Source: Quillaja saponaria (lineage: Eukaryota > Streptophyta > Magnoliopsida > Fabales > Quillajaceae). From it: a stretch of 64,000 bases of DNA. The position numbers and the translations under genes were made by a program. The stretch covers positions 6,607,001-6,671,000 of the forward strand of contig CM055605.1 of assembly GCA_029379385.1 (NCBI GenBank). Direction: 5' to 3'. Below, piece after piece: positions 24,015-36,939 of the stretch (within the stretch, counting starts at the first letter, position 1; every line of letters begins with the position of its first letter). The notes beneath the pieces are model-generated. The model was not told the origin of the DNA. It did no database searches and saw only the letters and a program-made list of their open reading frames with translations.

Positions 24015-25745
24015 TAGCTCGTCTGACACTGACACCCTTCAAATTACAATCACAGCAAAGACTTGACCACTGATGACCACTGATACCACCGTCATTATCA
24101 TCAAAGGTTGTCATGTGACAGATAATAATAGCTGTTTTGAAAAAAGAAAAAATTTATAAATATAAATATTATTAAAAATTGTGAGACAATAAATATTATG
24201 TAATTTTTATATGATTTAAATTTATTATTTTAATATATTTGTAAAATAAAATAAAATCTGAAAATAATATTCCTAAGGTAAAATAAATAATATAAGCTCC
24301 CCACATTTTGGATGGGCATGCCAGATGATGAGAACAGTGAAAAGTGAACACACAAAAATGCCTATTCAAGAATCTTAGTGATGTGACCCCTTGCATTCAA
24401 TGTGATGTTGTCATGGGGCAGGTTTTAGTGGAAGAAAATCTAAGCTATTAATCCTAAGGTAGGCAATGAGTGGACTACTTTTCAAGAGGATTGCAATGGC
24501 CACACTGTTTAAAGAATTGGTAAATGAAAAAAAATAAAAAAGATTAAACTACACATTTGTCTCTATACTTTACACAAAAAATAACTTTATAGTTTTGTCT
24601 CAACCAAATTTTTTACAAAAACATAGAAATGAATTCCTCTTCCTCCTCCAATTCCATAATCAAACTCGTCAAGCTAACAACCCAACACCACCCACATTTT
24701 TATAAGATCTGAGATTTGAAAACTCAATACCAGGCTTGCACACTAGAAAACTGACAATTTGGTGCAACTGAAGCAAGAAATCGAAAAGTACAATCAAAGA
24801 GAGAGTGGGATCTGCACAGTTGACGATGGCCTATGGGTTACTTGCCTTTGGTGCAGTGATGGTGTTGGATTTGTGGTGGTGGTGGGCTTGAATTAATAGG
24901 TGGGGTGGGGATGATTATGGCGTTGGTTGTGTAGGATTCAGTGGTACGTAGTTTTGGAAAATGTAAGAAATTCCATTGGTGTTAAACTAAAGGAGTGTAC
25001 TCCACTGTCAAGATGGCTTTGTGTTGAGCAAATGAGCCTTAAAAGTTGGTGGTGAGCTAGAGCAGAAAAGGGTAAAACTTTATGCAAAAGTGTTTCGATC
25101 TAATTCATGGGTAAAACCTCTCCAATTCTAATTCTCTTCTTGGCTTGATTTCTCTTTTGCTTGACAATGACTAGAGAGAGTAGCTACCATGGTGGTAATG
25201 GAGGTGGGGTAGCAATGGGTCATTGGGGTCACCGAATTTGGGTTTATGACAATGATTTGGGTCAATTGGGTTTAAAGAATTTATGATGAATCTAAATAGT
25301 TGATGATTTAGAATACAAGAAAATGAAGAACAAAATGAGCTCTTTTTTTTCTTCCGGCAATTGTAATTTCATTTCTTTATTAATTAAAATTTTATTTTTC
25401 AAGAGAAAATTATTTTTTTAATTAACTTTGTTATAGTTGTTACGTGACAAATTGATATTTGTCCGTGGACCTCTGTTAGTACATATAGGACACAAACTGA
25501 AACTTAAAAAGTTTCATTACAGTAAAGATGAATGTGAATATTTTTAAATTATAAGGATTAACGTAAAAAAATATAATTTGTAAAAGTGAAAATGATTTTT
25601 TGTATAAAATATATATATAAAAGAAAAAATTCATTTAACCTTTCAAAAAAAGAAGGGAAACTGTCAATGTCACTTCTCAAATTCTACTACTGAGAGTCCT
25701 TCACATTGAAAAATCTCTCTCCTCCCCCCAACAATTTCTTCTGTG

Positions 25746-25753
25746 TATAAATA
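25746..25753 (+). promoter_or_regulatory. TATA box of the GA2ox gene
   Basis: TATAAATA in the context GTGTATAAATAGGG lies about 180 bp upstream of the GA2ox start codon. A pyrimidine-rich leader with CTCTCTT stretches follows. The position and sequence fit a canonical plant TATA box with a leader of roughly 150 bp. Confidence 0.75.
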
Positions 25754-25930
25754 GGGAAGAAACATACCTTCTCTCAAAGTATTCCCCTGTTTCAAAGCCT
25801 TGCCAATTCTGTTTCATATTAACGGCAATTTCATTCACCAAATCATTCAAAACTCTTTTCTCTCTTTTTTTTTATATCCAAATCCTTCTCTCTTTTACAT
25901 CCCATATCAACCACAAATCAAAAGAAGGAA

Positions 25931-27506
<1,576 letters not shown>

Positions 27507-28323
27507 AGTAACAAACCATGGAGGCAGCTGTCCAGAAAATTTTAAGTATTTTTCAATACTTTCAAAAAGGTTTTTAGAAAGAAAAAAAGAAAAAATGGGT
27601 GTCAAAATTAATCATAGATAGGATATTTTGTAGCGTTTAGTTTTTCTTGTTTTTCATGTTTTCCTTGTTTTTGTTTCTTACCTTTCAAGTTATCCCTTTT
27701 GCTTCATACTTATTGAACTACCATTTCTAGCAAATGACATGTCCTACTTTTCTTGTTAATAATGCAAACTAAGCATCAATGTCATTCATAACCATAGAAC
27801 CATGGGAATGATTGAATAAATGTTTGAACAATAAGGGTTTCAGATTATCTGTCTCAATAAGAAATTACAATACTAGAGATAGAAAAAATATCGTGTTTAA
27901 CGTGTTGTCGCAAACAAGGGTTCTGCTTTTGTAATTTACTTATCTTCGACAGCAAAACCACTGTCATTGATATTGATCTTAAAAGTAAAATGCTGTCACT
28001 GATAATATGAAATAGGTATTGATAATCAATCAATTTTTTTTATTAAATTGCGTAAATTTATCTGCGTTCACCTTTATTATATATGCGCCCACTATCGCAT
28101 ATATATTTTAATTAATTCTTTCGCTCTATTTTGCACGAATGTATCTCCCTCCATATGTATCCTATCTACATCCGTCTGTGTGATCACTGATATAAGTGTT
28201 TATTTTTTATATTTTTTTAGCTTCTGCATCCACCACTCTATTTAAAACCCAGCACATGATTTTCCTTCACTCGTTCCTCATTTTTCTGCAACTCTCCCTC
28301 TCTCTCTCTTTCCATCTTTAACA

Positions 28324-28477
28324 CCCCCCCCCCCCCCCCCCGCCCCCTTCTCTATCTCCCTTCTGTCCTGCGTCGTTTGAAGTTGCCACCGTCTTTGTTG
28401 CACTACCGCACCTCACCACTGGTGATTCACCACAGAAGGTACGTTTTGATTTTTTTTTTTTTGGGGGGGGGGGGGGG
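28324..28477. repeat. C18 and G15 homopolymers 121 bp apart
   Basis: An 18-base C run lies at 28324-28341 and a 15-base G run, preceded by 12 T, at 28463-28477. Such runs are rare in this AT-rich sequence. They are complementary and could pair as a long hairpin. Each could also form a G-quadruplex or i-motif. They lie in the putative leader exon and intron of the CACTA remnant. Confidence 0.85.
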
Positions 28478-29221
28478 TGGTTATTTCAGTGGGTTGATTA
28501 GATGTGTTTATGTGGTGAATATATTTGTTAAATTGTTTTTGATTTGTTGTATTTTAGTAATTTTATAATTTGGGTGTTTGATGTACTCGATGAAATGTGT
28601 GTATTTTTTTTTTTTTTTTAATAATGTGTAATTTGTGTGTTTGATGAATATGTTTGATTCACTAGAATAAGATGTTGAATATTGAGGAGTGTGCTTTTTG
28701 CGAAATATAGAGATAATATACATGAGTTGATGATTTGTTGATTTAAAGTGAAAATGTAGACATAATATATAAATCATTTTTGGGTATACAAACAAAATTT
28801 GATAACTTTTGCATGCTTAGCTATTGAGATTTACAACATTAATTAAAATTGTGTACAAACAAAGACATTTATTGATTTTTTGTCTTTGGATTCACTAGGT
28901 GAAAATGACTTGTAATATTCTTGAAGGGTCATTTTCTTTAAATTAGCTTGTGAGTATAGCTAGGACCAAACCCAAGTTATGGCTTTAAATGGTAGATACA
29001 CTTTTTGTATGGTTTTACCCCTTAAGATTTTCGTCATTGACAGAAACATAAAAATCACATTGGCTAAAGTTACTTAAAGATTGAGACTAATTAATTAATT
29101 AGAATTAGGAAGAAAGAAAATACACCACTAAAATACTTAAGATTTAAAATATATTCCACCAGAGGATTGATTAAAGTCAAAACATTTCACTCTTGTCAAC
29201 CGAAACAAAATTTCGTCAGTT

Positions 29222-29373
29222 AATGAAAGAGTGGTTTATAGATCCACAAATGTTGGAACACCTAAATGTTTTTTCCTTTGTCATGTTTTCTTAAAAACGT
29301 GTCCTAGATTTCTATTTAGTGCAACTTGTTGTATGCCATAAATGAAAGAGTGGTTTATATATCCACAAATGTT
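29222..29373. repeat. 33-bp direct repeat, two copies 119 bp apart
   Basis: AATGAAAGAGTGGTTTATAG continues with ATCCACAAATGTT at 29222-29254. The same sequence with one change recurs at 29341-29373. The copies lie inside the probable CACTA remnant. No function is evident. Confidence 0.8.
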
Positions 29374-32300
29374 AGATCTTTATGTGTTAAGAAAAAATGG
29401 TAAGAAAATGTTATCCGGGCTGTTTCCCTACTCTTGATTTGCTTAACACATTGCATACATTACTCGTGAGTGCATTAAAAGTTAAAACTAGAAACTAATA
29501 TGATTGATAAAAAGTCTTGCACAGAACAATTTATTCTTGTAAATCAAAGCAATTCTCAGTTAATAAGTGGAAACTTCTATATCATTATATTCTTTTTGGA
29601 TTTGTCCTTGTAATGATTAATTGGCTAGATTGAGTTCTCTTTGATTGATGTCATTGTCATATTGTCTGTTTCCGACTTTGTGAATTTATATATGAAACAA
29701 TGTAAGTTTCTTAAGCCATAAACTTCAACGTGGGGATTAAATCATTTAAATGGCATGAAATGTTAATCTTATTTATTGTTAATGTCTTAATTCATAGAAT
29801 TCGTATACCATAAAAATCTTAGTTTTAGTGTTTCCTTTTTATTGACATGCTTGAATTTCTCATTTACTTTTTTTTTTTTTTTTTTTCTATCTTCAATTAA
29901 ACTAGTGAAATGAGACTAAATGATTGGGTTTAGGAACATATACGTGTTTTGTGAGCTCACTAATTTGATTACATATTGAAGATGTCCATATGAAATGAAA
30001 CTTTAATGATATAGTACTAACTTAGATGGACTAGAACTTACGAACCTCCAAGTTCCCATTTCAAGTGAATCGTTTGAGAATCATTTTAAATAAACTCATC
30101 TTAAACTTAAACATACATTCAAGTTCTCTTAGAAACCCTCCATCGTTATAAATGAACTAATATATATTTGTCTATTTAGTTGAACATATATTAATTTCAT
30201 TTGAAATTGATGAATTGTCTAAAGGTGACAATTTAGAAAAAACACACCATTTTTTATAGCAATAGACTTAACTTTTTGGTCAATTGGTTGAAATTTCAGT
30301 GAAACTTCTCTATGTTATGTTCTTCGGGTATATACTTTAACAGGTACAGTGACACGATTTTACCTTGTCTATGTCATGTACTTAAGAGATCATAGGGAAA
30401 TGTTGTCCAAATTTAGGCAAATTGGGAGAAGAAGAATAAGCTACTCATTGGAATATGTGTGTAGCTTTTATGAATGAGATATGACCATCTTACTCTTAGG
30501 ATGACGTTGAAATTAGTATAGAACGTACTTGGTGCATTTAATTAAGTTTATTCCTTTATTGTATAGTTTGTATCTGATGGAGTTGAAGTAATTTATAATT
30601 AACACAGTGACAATGTCAGTTGATCGAAGTTGTATGGGTCGTTGGGTGTTGAATAAGACCTTATCAGATGAATTTAGGGATGAAATCAAGGGTTTCATTA
30701 AATTTTCAATTGGAAATACAAGTACTTGTTTGATGGAACAATTCGGTGTGCGTGTAAGATTGTGACAATAGTAAATTCCCACTTAAAGAGTAAGTTACGT
30801 TTCACCTGTATAAGAATGATTTCTTTGCAGCTTACAAAAAGTGAAATCTACATGAGAGGATCGACGTGATAATAGTGAGCTCAATAATTTACTGAAGCTC
30901 CATAGTCTACTATTGTAGTAGAATAAGTTGTAGTTTAAATGAACAGGTGATATATATGATAAAGGAATCGGTAGGTACCAATTACAATTGAGCCCTAAAA
31001 AACCCAAACCTTGCGTTGAAATTATCTATACAAATATGTAATGTATATAATGTAAAAAATTAATTAATTAAATGCACGGAACAAAAATACACTCAAACTT
31101 CTCCACTAGACTGTATATCTCACTACAAATTTACTGTTATACTATAAAAATTATTGTTCACAGACAAAAGTGTTACATACACTTAGTATTATCCATCAAT
31201 TTCAAAACCTAGAAAATATAAAATGTAAAATAAGAAAAAAATTTTAAAAACACAATCACAGATCCACAACCACAATATATCTCGTGGGTTCATCCCCTTT
31301 GGGACCATCCCACAAATCTCAAGAGAAGTAGAAATGAAGTACAATCACTTGGTCCAATAATTAACAAACAGCATGGGATGCGAAGAGTGAAGAAAAGGAC
31401 TTTACATAACCAAATTGATGAGTCATAGACTTTTCAGCCTCTTGGAGTGGCTCACCAAGACACTTGGTTGCATTAAGCACAAGGGGGTGGGGGTGATAGG
31501 ACTTCAAACCCTCTCATAATTATTTGGTACAATGATTTTGGCTTTGTTTTCCCCAAAAAGATGTTCCTTTCATTTGGTATGAAACTAGTCATTTCCAAGA
31601 AGTTTTTATTTTATTTTATTTTTTCACAGAAGTTTCATATGGGGTTATGGGACAAGAACTTGATTTTGGGGATATTGTTTTACAGAATATCTGAGAAGTT
31701 TTGACCAATTTCTCATTTGACCTCAAGTAACTGCTGAATTTTGAAGGGAGGTGAGGAGGAGAGTGGAGGCAAAGGAATTGCTGTTACTTTTTTACGTTTT
31801 GATGTTTAATAATTATCAATATAAATGAGGGGTGGTGTTAACAGAAATTGCTGGTGTTAAATAATTACTTAAAAGTTAAGTCGAACAATGAAGCTCAAAT
31901 TTATGGGGTTTGTTAGTATGAATAATATATATAACCTTCTCATACTTTATGCTTAAATTTTAATTTTTACTTTTCTAGAATATATAGAGATAAGATTTAA
32001 ACTCGATCATAACTATTTTGTGGATAAAATTATTGTCATATTAAATAATTATGTTACCTAAAAATTTTAATTATTAGGTGAAATGTCCTGAATGAATTAT
32101 AATTAATCTCTTACAACTTCCAAAAAAACCGTTTCCTCTCACTTACCAACTTTCACACATGCATGATTTTCTTCAAAACTTGGTTATTAGAGGCTGTCAT
32201 TTCTCTTTTTCGGTGGCAACCTCCTCGTTTTTTTTACTGCTATTTGTATATTTATTCAATAAATTGATATATATGTTCATTTTTATGACAAAACTTGTGT

Positions 32301-32688
32301 ATTGCAATGTTTATATTTTAGATCTTTTTGTAAATCTTAAATTTATGTTTCTCTCGGAGTTGTGTTTTTCCTCTTTTGATGGTGATTTTGGATCTAACAA
32401 GCCTTTTGATGGCGATTTTGGATCTACCAAGTCCTGTCAACGAAAACATTTATACTGGTTGTGAGGATTTTCATTTTATAAAGATGTAATTTTGGAAAGC
32501 ATCAAAGACGTCATTCAAACCTTTTTTTGAAACCATGAGCGATCACTAAAATCTTATTTAACAATCGAATTATTGAAGTTAATGTTGTATTACTAGTTTT
32601 AGGATATAATCCTTTCTAATATAATAAAGGTGTCATTTAGTTTTTCAATTAATGAAGTTTTTTTTTCATAATATATATAGAGAGAGAG

Positions 32689-33070
32689 GCTTATCTATTG
32701 TTTGGTCATTCAAAATTATATCAATTTTCAATTTGGTAATTCAATAATTTTTATAGTCAATTTTATCTTTCAAGATTCAAAATTTCTCAATAAAATTACA
32801 TCCTCCTTTTACATGTTATGAATCAATAACATACACATACTTAACATAAATATAACAACATACATAAGTTGTTTTATATCTTGTAAAGTTTTTTTGATTA
32901 TTTTATCATTAAATTATGTAAAATTATTTATTTATGCAAACATGAGAATAAAAGAATGTAACTTGATTGACAAATTCTGAATCTTAGATGATAAAATTGA
33001 CCAAAAATATTTATGAATGACTAAATTAAAAATTAAGATAATTTTGAGGGATTGAAATAGTAATTAAGTC
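32689..33070 (+). repeat. Dispersed MITE-like repeat, copy 1
   Basis: This 382-bp segment is related along its whole length to 63127-63511, in the same orientation. Shared phrases include GCTTATCTA, TATCAATTTTCAATTTGG (with one change), GTCAATTTTATCTTTCAAGA and ACATACATAAGTT. The ends are imperfect inverted repeats of about 30 bp. The two copies define a repeat family. No coding capacity was recognised. Confidence 0.75.
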
Positions 33071-33785
33071 ATATATATATGAATGCGAGACGAAAAGGAA
33101 ATGAGAGAATGAGATACCAACGAATTTTGATGTAAAACAAAATTAATGCACGAGTCTAATAATATTTACTATCTTATTAAGATCATGATCATGATTATCC
33201 TATCCCTTGACAAATGTCATCTTTATTTCACATTCTTTCATTTTAGTTATAAATAATTGAGATTGTACAATTAAAACAAAGGAAATTAATTGAAAAGTAC
33301 CTAAAACAAGAGATTTTCCAAATTTAAAAAGGTATTCTTCATCCACTCAAACTGTAGTCAAGATTCCTTCAAAGATGCATGTGAATACAGTGAATTAGAA
33401 TTGAGAATTAAACTGTTAAATTCTTCTTTCTACTTTAACGTATACTTTAAAATTGAAATTAGAATTCTCAACTCAATTCCAAAAGATTGAGAAACACCTA
33501 AAAAACGTAGTGTTCAATTCTTATGGGTAGTTCATAGAAGTTATAATTTCAAATAAATTTTATATTGACAACCACATACTTATGGCATATCATGCTAGCC
33601 ACCATCCACGCGTAACCTCCCTAACTCCCCAATCATCAATCACGACAACTCATCCACTCATCGTTAACCGCCATCCACTGCCATTATCCACCCATCAGAT
33701 CTGTTAAAGATAACAAAAATCACCATCGGGGCATGTTAGAGATGATAACAAAGACCGTCGTGACCCATCATAAATTATGACAACC

Positions 33786-34479
33786 AAGGGTGGGCATTGG
33801 TTTGTTGAGTTCAATTTCTTATAGTTTTTTTCACCAAATTGATAAGGTCGGTTCTTTAAAAATCAAAACTGAAGACCTATTAAAAGATCTCTACAACAAA
33901 CCAAACCAAACTAAAAAGTTACAGTTTGGTTATAAATGGCAAATAATAATAATAATAATAATAATAACTGCTAAGAAATAGTCTATGAAATAATAATTAC
34001 ACAAATCCATTGGCCTAATGAACAACCTAAATTCTACTAGTTTTCATATTTTATTACAATTTTTAAGATTTAGACATCCAACAAAACAAAATAAAACTAA
34101 AATGGAAGACAAGAAATTTTGTTCAATGTCTCTAGTCTTCACAACTCCATGCTAGGGTTTGATTGTTGCATGTGTCTTTAGGTATGACTATTAAAAATCC
34201 CAAAAGTGTAAATAAAATGTTTTGAAATTAACGAGAGTCCAAGACAAAAAAAAAAAAAAAAAAAAACCAATTAGATATACATAAAAATATTTATATATTA
34301 TATTTTATTTGGGTTGTTTAAATTTAACTGATAAAAAACTTAGTGAAATAGCATAGGTAGGTTTTTACAATTTTAAAACATCAAAAAAAAAAAAGAAAAA
34401 AAAAAAACAGTCAAATTTGAGTGGTTTGATTTGGTTTTACAATTTGGATCAGTCTTGATTGATTTTTGTTCATCCTTAA
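33786..34479. mobile_element. Possible hAT-like non-autonomous element
   Basis: The left end AAGGGTGGGCA and the reversed right end AAGGATGAACA are similar. TGACAACC (33778-33785) and TGATAACC (34480-34487) flank it and match at seven of eight bases. The interior has GGTTTGATTTGGTTTTAC-type phrases like the element at 8840-9448, an (ATA)n run near 33944-33966 and long A runs. The flanking DNA is itself repetitive and contains several GATAACC-like motifs, so the apparent target duplication could be chance. Confidence 0.4.
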
Positions 34480-34902
34480 TGATAACCAACGTCGAAGTCT
34501 ATGACCAATGTCGAGATGACAACAACCACTATTGAGATATGTTAGAAAAGATGATAACCACTGTTAAGACTTGTCGGAAATGACAACAACTACCATCGAA
34601 AACTGTTTGAGTCGATGATGAAGTGCATGAAGCACAATTTCAGTTACTGTATATGATACAAACTCATAAATTATAATTCTAACTAATTTCAATTATAAAA
34701 AAAATTAAACTAGTTTTGCAATTTCAATTTCATTTTCATTTTCATTTTGATGCATCAAAACGCACACTTAACTTCATTGTTAGAATTTATAAGTAGGTAA
34801 TCATAATCACCTAAAAAAATATCAATAACTCAAGTGGGACACGTGATGATAAATAATTTTTTCTTTAATAAAAATAAGAATCACTTAATTAAAATTTAGT
34901 GC

Positions 34903-35848
34903 AAATTATACTCTACTCTTTTGAGATTTATTAAAATGATGCTATGATCCAAAATTTTGGAAAATTGACACTCTCATTCTGGAGATGGATGAAAAGTTAT
35001 TTTTATATATATATAAAAAAAAATACTAAGAAGTCCTTTTATTTTAAATTTTCTCTATTCAAATGAGTTCTAAATAGTTAATTTTTTTCTATGTTACACT
35101 CTAGGATTAATTTTTGTCCTTTTTAATAATAATTCATTATGTTAGTCTTAATATTTTTAATTTTAGTATATACTTTCTAATAAAATGAAAAAAAAAAAAA
35201 ATTCACTCACGTACAAGTAAAATTGAATTTTGAGTGAAATTAAAATTATATATATATAATTTATTAGTAAAGCTAAAAACTAATATGTCCTACTATTAAT
35301 TTACAAGACAAATAAATTATATTATTAAAAATAATTCAAATAATTCTTATTCAAGAAATTGAAATTTTTACCACTTCCAACAATTGTATTTATTTTATTC
35401 AAATTTTTATGTTTAAAATATTAATTAGTAGATTTTTTTATGAAAAAAATAGATAAGAAGAATTTGAAAACTAATGGATTAAGATATAATCTTTATTTAA
35501 TAAAAATAATATGTTCAAATTTTTTTTAAAAAAAAAGAAAGAGAAAAAGTTAAGGTTAACATAATGTATTGATATAAAGAATAAAACTAGAAAAACAAAT
35601 AAAAAAGTGAGTAGTTAAGACTCATTTGAATAGAAAAAATTAAAAATAATATTTTTTAATACTTAGAAAAATCCGGAATTTTTACTATTTTTTTAAAATT
35701 AGTTTTTAACTCCATTAACTTTCTATTTTTCATATTAGAATGGAGAGTCGATATCTATAAATTTTGAAAATTAGTGTCATTTCAGTAAATATAAAGGGAA
35801 TTGAGAGTAATTGACGCTGAAATTTATTTGAGAAAAGTAAGGATAATT
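34903..35848. repeat. Long inverted-repeat (foldback) element
   Basis: The outer arms match in inverted orientation. GGAAAATTGACACTCTCATT near 34968 corresponds to the reverse complement of sequence near 35725-35790. Further in, CTATTCAAATGAGTTCT near 35054 is matched by the reverse complement of AGACTCATTTGAATAG at 35619-35634. The arms together exceed 150 bp on each side of an AT-rich centre. The structure fits a foldback transposon or long-TIR MITE. No protein is encoded. Confidence 0.6.
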
Positions 35849-35860
35849 TATACTTTTTTT

Positions 35861-36601
35861 ATTGAAATTCCAAATAAGTCTTATGATAAATTTTCTTCCC
35901 AAATAAGTTCTGTATTTTATATTGACACTTTTTATGTTATTGTTACCCTTTTTTTATTTTTAGTATTATATTTGTCATATTAATTAAGTAGATTATTTTT
36001 TTAAAATATATTATTTAATTAAAAAAAATTAAATTTCATAATTTAATAACTATTAGAATAATAAATCTTTTAAAAATTAATAAAAAATCATCATCCGTTT
36101 AATATGTTTTTCAAAAAAAATTTATCTTTATAATTAATTTTAGATTTATATATATGTCACTTGTTTTTTTATTAACTTTCTTAAAAATGAATCTAGATTT
36201 ATTTATTTTTAGTTCTAATCATGACAAAAATTCAATAATAATTCAATTTGAATTTGAAAATAATATTTAAATTTTTTTTTTTTGAGGAAAAACATGAGGA
36301 GGTAATGAGAATTTTTTATTAATTTCTAAAATGTATATTTTTTTATTAATGATTATATAGTAATTTTATTTTTTCTACTAATTATTAAATAATAAAATTT
36401 GTTTTTTAAATTAAATAATGTATTTTAAAAAAATTAGTGTATGTAATTGATATTTTAAATTTAAAACTAAAAATAAAAAATAAGGGTAAAAGTGACATAT
36501 AAATTGTTAATGTAAAATTTACGACCTACTTAAAAAAAATATATATAAGTAGGAGTCATGGGAAATGAAAATTTATCTTAGAACTTATTTAGAATTTCAA
36601 C
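35861..36601. repeat. Second long inverted-repeat element, adjoining the first
   Basis: The left arm has TTGAAATTCCAAATAAGT and GATAAATTTTC. The reverse complement of the right arm has TTGAAATTCTAAATAAGT and GATAAATTTTC in the same order. GTTACCC near 35941 is matched by GGGTAAAAGTGACAT near 36484. It begins about a dozen bases after the previous element ends. The phrases AATAAGTYCT and the TTACCC block also recur in the intronic element at 14723-15565, so the two may share an ancestor. Confidence 0.6.
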
Positions 36602-36939
36602 AAATAAGTAGGACTTATTCTTAAGTTTTTCAATTTAATTTTGAATGGAATATTGGTTTAATATTAAAAAAATAGATAGACACTTTTGTAAATTTTCGTA
36701 GTTTTCTACGCACTCTTTCTGTCGTTTCGCATGCGATGGGCTTCCCATATGCCGACCTAAATTGATCAAAATGAACGACACTCCGTTTTTTCGTTCGCCT
36801 TTCAGACTTTAGAGCCTTCCCAGTTTTTGTTATAGACAACAAAATCCAAAGACGACCACGACGAAGGCGAGCAGGGAAGAAGAAGAAGAAGTTGGGAGTT
36901 TCAATTCGTGGGTGGCGGTAAAGCATCTAACAGAACAAG

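Larger units (their letters stand above)
21200..25740. other. Intergenic region between UBP15 and GA2ox
   Basis: No gene can be supported. A small inverted-repeat element of about 230 bp may lie at 21478-21712, because TCCTTATAGTTTCAGTC is matched by a reversed CTATAGTTTTAG. A (TA)n run lies at 22889-22911. A diverged tandem duplication (23279-23790) and a promoter-like cluster (23849-24014) are listed separately. The stretch 24540-25560 is less AT-rich, with GTGGTGGTGG-like phrases, and looks like old transposon DNA. The ORFs at 23790-24114 overlap the promoter-like cluster and are not convincing genes. Confidence 0.5.
28030..30790 (+). mobile_element. Probable CACTA (En/Spm) transposon remnant
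   Basis: Two parts support this. At 28200-28450 there is a promoter-like TATTTAAAAC, then a pyrimidine-rich leader ending in a plausible donor (GAAG before GTACGT). At 30614-30763 the plus strand can be read from an ATG as MSVDRSCMGRW, then TLSDEFRDEIKGFIKF. This resembles the short transposase-associated domain at the N-terminus of CACTA TNP2 transposases (pattern DRSWM ... EY..GV..F..F). The frame ends at TGA soon after, so it is truncated. I could not find matched CACTA termini, so element boundaries are estimates. Confidence 0.4.
27507..36939. other. Transposon-rich intergenic region between GA2ox and YJU2
   Basis: About 9.4 kb without an intact gene. It starts with the GA2ox 3' UTR. A probable CACTA remnant, a repeat-family copy, a possible hAT-like element and two long inverted-repeat elements are listed separately. 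Between 31030 and 32680 I see only AT-rich DNA and a somewhat GC-richer patch (31260-31500) without coding potential. The ORF at 32159-32464 is mostly hydrophobic low-complexity sequence containing a duplicated 24-bp phrase (GATGGTGATTTTGGATCTAA and GATGGCGATTTTGGATCTAC). The last 100 bp should be the YJU2 leader. Confidence 0.55.

Noticed and set aside
24540..25560. Possible single transposon between UBP15 and GA2ox
   Set aside because: The composition is transposon-like, but I could not match the two ends as inverted or direct repeats, so no boundaries can be supported.
28377..28795. ORFs over the C and G homopolymers
   Set aside because: Homopolymer translation (runs of G or K) and no family match; produced by low-complexity DNA.
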